Source: Planotetraspora silvatica
GTDB lineage: Bacteria > Actinomycetota > Actinomycetes > Streptosporangiales > Streptosporangiaceae
DNA: 64,000 nt
Assembly (NCBI RefSeq): GCF_016863315.1
Contig: NZ_BOOQ01000007.1
Coordinates: 124,001 to 188,000, forward strand
Direction of reading: 5' to 3'
Shown here: positions 62,740-64,000 of the stretch, piece after piece
Position numbering within the stretch: the first letter of the stretch is position 1
Layout: each line of letters starts with the position of its first letter
Position numbers and translations under genes: made by a program
The notes under the pieces: model-generated
What the model saw: the letters and a program-made list of their open reading frames with translations, nothing else
Told to the model about the DNA's origin: nothing
Databases searched by the model: none

Positions 62740-63485
62740 CGGGCCGGGATCTCGCCCCCGCCGTGCACGGGGATGTCCGCCCCGGTGACGTAGGAGGCGA
62801 GGTCGCTGGCCAGATAGAGGCAGGTGTTGGCCACGTCGGCGGGCACCGCCATCCGGCCCATCGGGATCAGCTCCGCGACGGCGGCGCCGCCGTCCTCGCC
62901 GTACGCCCAGGCGGCGGACTCGGTCCGGATGAGGCCGGTGGTGATGTGGTTGACCCGCACCTTCGGCGACCACTCGAGCGCCAGCGCCCTGGTGAGCACG
63001 AGCAGGCCGGCCTTGGCCGCCGAGTAGGCCGCCATGCCCGGCTGGGGATCGATGGCGGCGACGCTGCCGATGTTGATGATCGAGCCGCCGGTCTCCTGCG
63101 CCTGCATGACCTTGTTGGCGGGCTGCGCCACGTAGAACGGGGCGAGCAGGTTGAGATCCACGATCTTCTCGACGAACCGCGGCGAGACGGTCGTCGCGTC
63201 CGCTGAGGGCGAGCCCCCGGCGTTGTTGACGAGCACGTCGAGCCGACCGAGGTGCCCGACCGCCTGCTCCACCAGATGGGCGGCGGCGCCGGCGTCCCGG
63301 ATGTCGGCCGAGACGAAGCGGGCCGTCCTGCCGCCGGCGGCGGGCAGGACCTCCGGCTCCGCGCGGCCGCCCACCACCACGTCCGCGCCCGCCGCGAGGA
63401 ACCTTTCCGCGATCACGAATCCGATGCCCTTGGTGCCGCCGGTGACCAGGACCGCCTGGCTGCCGAAGTCCATCGTCACGTCCAA
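62718..63485 (-). CDS. Short-chain dehydrogenase/reductase
   Basis: A 255-residue SDR: LVTGGTKGIGFVIAERFLAA, NNAGGSPSADATT, catalytic Ser in NIGSVAAIDPQPGMAAYSAA and YSAAK, and a VHGGGEIPARYVL ending. TTG 63485 is favoured because AGGAGG stands six bases upstream; ATG 63473 is the alternative. It is divergent from the FadD3-like gene and convergent with the hydratase. Its role is probably oxidation of a hydroxyl on a steroid or ring fragment; relatives include the IpdF-type enzymes, but this is not certain. Confidence 0.85.
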   Translation of the reverse strand: MDVTMDFGSQAVLVTGGTKGIGFVIAERFLAAGADVVVGGRAEPEVLPAAGGRTARFVSADIRDAGAAAHLVEQAVGHLGRLDVLVNNAGGSPSADATTVSPRFVEKIVDLNLLAPFYVAQPANKVMQAQETGGSIINIGSVAAIDPQPGMAAYSAAKAGLLVLTRALALEWSPKVRVNHITTGLIRTESAAWAYGEDGGAAVAELIPMGRMAVPADVANTCLYLASDLASYVTGADIPVHGGGEIPARYVLTRN

Positions 63486-63564
63486 AGGGGGCCTCCTGGG
63501 ATGGGGGGTCGCGGAGAAGGATCTCTCGGAGGGTACGGCGGGGCGTACCGGGACGGGGGAGAGG

Positions 63565-63579
63565 TACCGGCCAGCGGGA
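63565..63579. promoter_or_regulatory. Steroid-locus motif, copy H
   Basis: TACC-GGCCAGC-GGGA, one change in the left arm. It lies between the divergent SDR (79 bases) and FadD3-like (44 bases) starts. Confidence 0.55.
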
Positions 63580-63623
63580 CGACGCCCCACCGGCCCGGTC
63601 CGGCGCGGACACCATGGGGACCT

Positions 63624-64000
63624 ATGAGCGACGACGTGGCACTGACGATTCCCGGCGTCCTGCGGCGCGCCGCCGAACGGTTCCCTGACGCCGAGGCCGT
63701 CGTGGACGGCGCGTCCCGGCTGACCTATGCGCAGCTGCGGAGCCGGGTGCGCGAGGCGGCGAAGGCGTTCATCGCACTCGGTGTCGAGCCGGGGGACCGC
63801 GTCGGGATCTGGGCGCCGAACGGCATCCGGTGGATCGTGACCGCGCTGGGCGCGCTGAGCGCCGGCGCCGTCGTGGTCCCGGCCAACACCCGGTACAAGG
63901 GCGAGGAGGCGCGGTGGCTGTTCGGCCGGAGCGGCGTGCGGGCGCTCTTCGTGGAGGACGGCTTCCTCGGCAACGCCTATCTCGGCATGCTCGGGGTGGA
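63624..64000 (+). CDS. FadD3-like acyl-CoA synthetase, N-terminal part (3' end outside window)
   Basis: ATG 63624 with GGGGA upstream; 125 residues are visible before the window ends. They fit the N-terminal domain of ANL ligases: RRAAERFPDAEAVVDGASRL, IALGVEPGDRVGIWAPNGIR, AGAVVVPANTRYKGEEA. The block ALFVEDGFLGNAYLGML recalls FadD3, the synthetase that activates HIP, the C/D-ring remnant left by HsaD. The P-loop and C-terminal domain are not visible, so the assignment to FadD3 is provisional. Confidence 0.75.
   Translation, partial: MSDDVALTIPGVLRRAAERFPDAEAVVDGASRLTYAQLRSRVREAAKAFIALGVEPGDRVGIWAPNGIRWIVTALGALSAGAVVVPANTRYKGEEARWLFGRSGVRALFVEDGFLGNAYLGMLGV

Overview
The window is very GC-rich, densely packed, and uses many GTG and TTG starts and ATGA/GTGA stop-start overlaps. 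Together with the gene families present (Hsa/Ksh steroid enzymes, a 13E12-type HNH gene, DUF4240, an LpqC-type esterase, a ROK regulator beside a GluABCD-type transporter), this points to a filamentous or related actinomycete, perhaps of the Streptosporangiales. The genus cannot be fixed from the sequence. I see no rRNA, tRNA, CRISPR array or intact insertion sequence.

Left part (1-26.5 kb) is a mosaic of ordinary chromosomal units. These are a truncated metallophosphoesterase with a His-rich tail; a DUF4240 protein; a secreted M14 zinc carboxypeptidase; a PLP-dependent decarboxylase; a D,D-carboxypeptidase; an alpha/beta hydrolase divergent from a TetR regulator with two identical operators between them; and a YciI-like protein. 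Next come a GluABCD-type amino-acid ABC operon followed by an asparaginase and a decayed cutC, with a divergent ROK regulator. Then follow a GntR-controlled creatininase-family amidohydrolase plus polar amino-acid ABC transporter operon, an LpqC-type esterase, a Gfo/Idh oxidoreductase with a TIM-barrel isomerase, and a low-complexity 13E12/HNH gene.

Middle part (26.5-35.9 kb) looks like an aromatic-acid demethylation module. On the minus strand run a VanA-type Rieske oxygenase, a 77-aa protein, a VanB-type reductase, a CYP199-like P450 and an IclR regulator. On the plus strand a complete LIV-type ABC transporter diverges from it. The natural reading is import of a methoxylated aromatic acid followed by O-demethylation.

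Right part (35.9-64 kb) is a steroid catabolism locus. It holds KstD, KshA and KshB (ring B opening), HsaA/HsaB (C4 hydroxylation), HsaC (meta-cleavage), HsaD (hydrolase), HsaE/HsaF/HsaG (dienoate breakdown), a second HsaA-like hydroxylase, a second KstD-like flavoprotein, several SDRs, two acyl-CoA dehydrogenase pairs, a ChsH3-like hydratase, an Hsd4B-like SDR, a FadD ligase and the start of a FadD3-like ligase. A KstR-like TetR regulator sits inside it.

The most interesting observation is a 15-bp partly palindromic motif, TCCC-N7-GGGA with inner bases close to RCTCAGC. It or a near copy lies in eight separate upstream regions of this locus, including upstream of the kstR-like gene, and is absent upstream of the one gene in the locus that looks unrelated (47726). 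It looks like the operator of a steroid regulon and differs from the KstR and KstR2 boxes known from mycobacteria and rhodococci.
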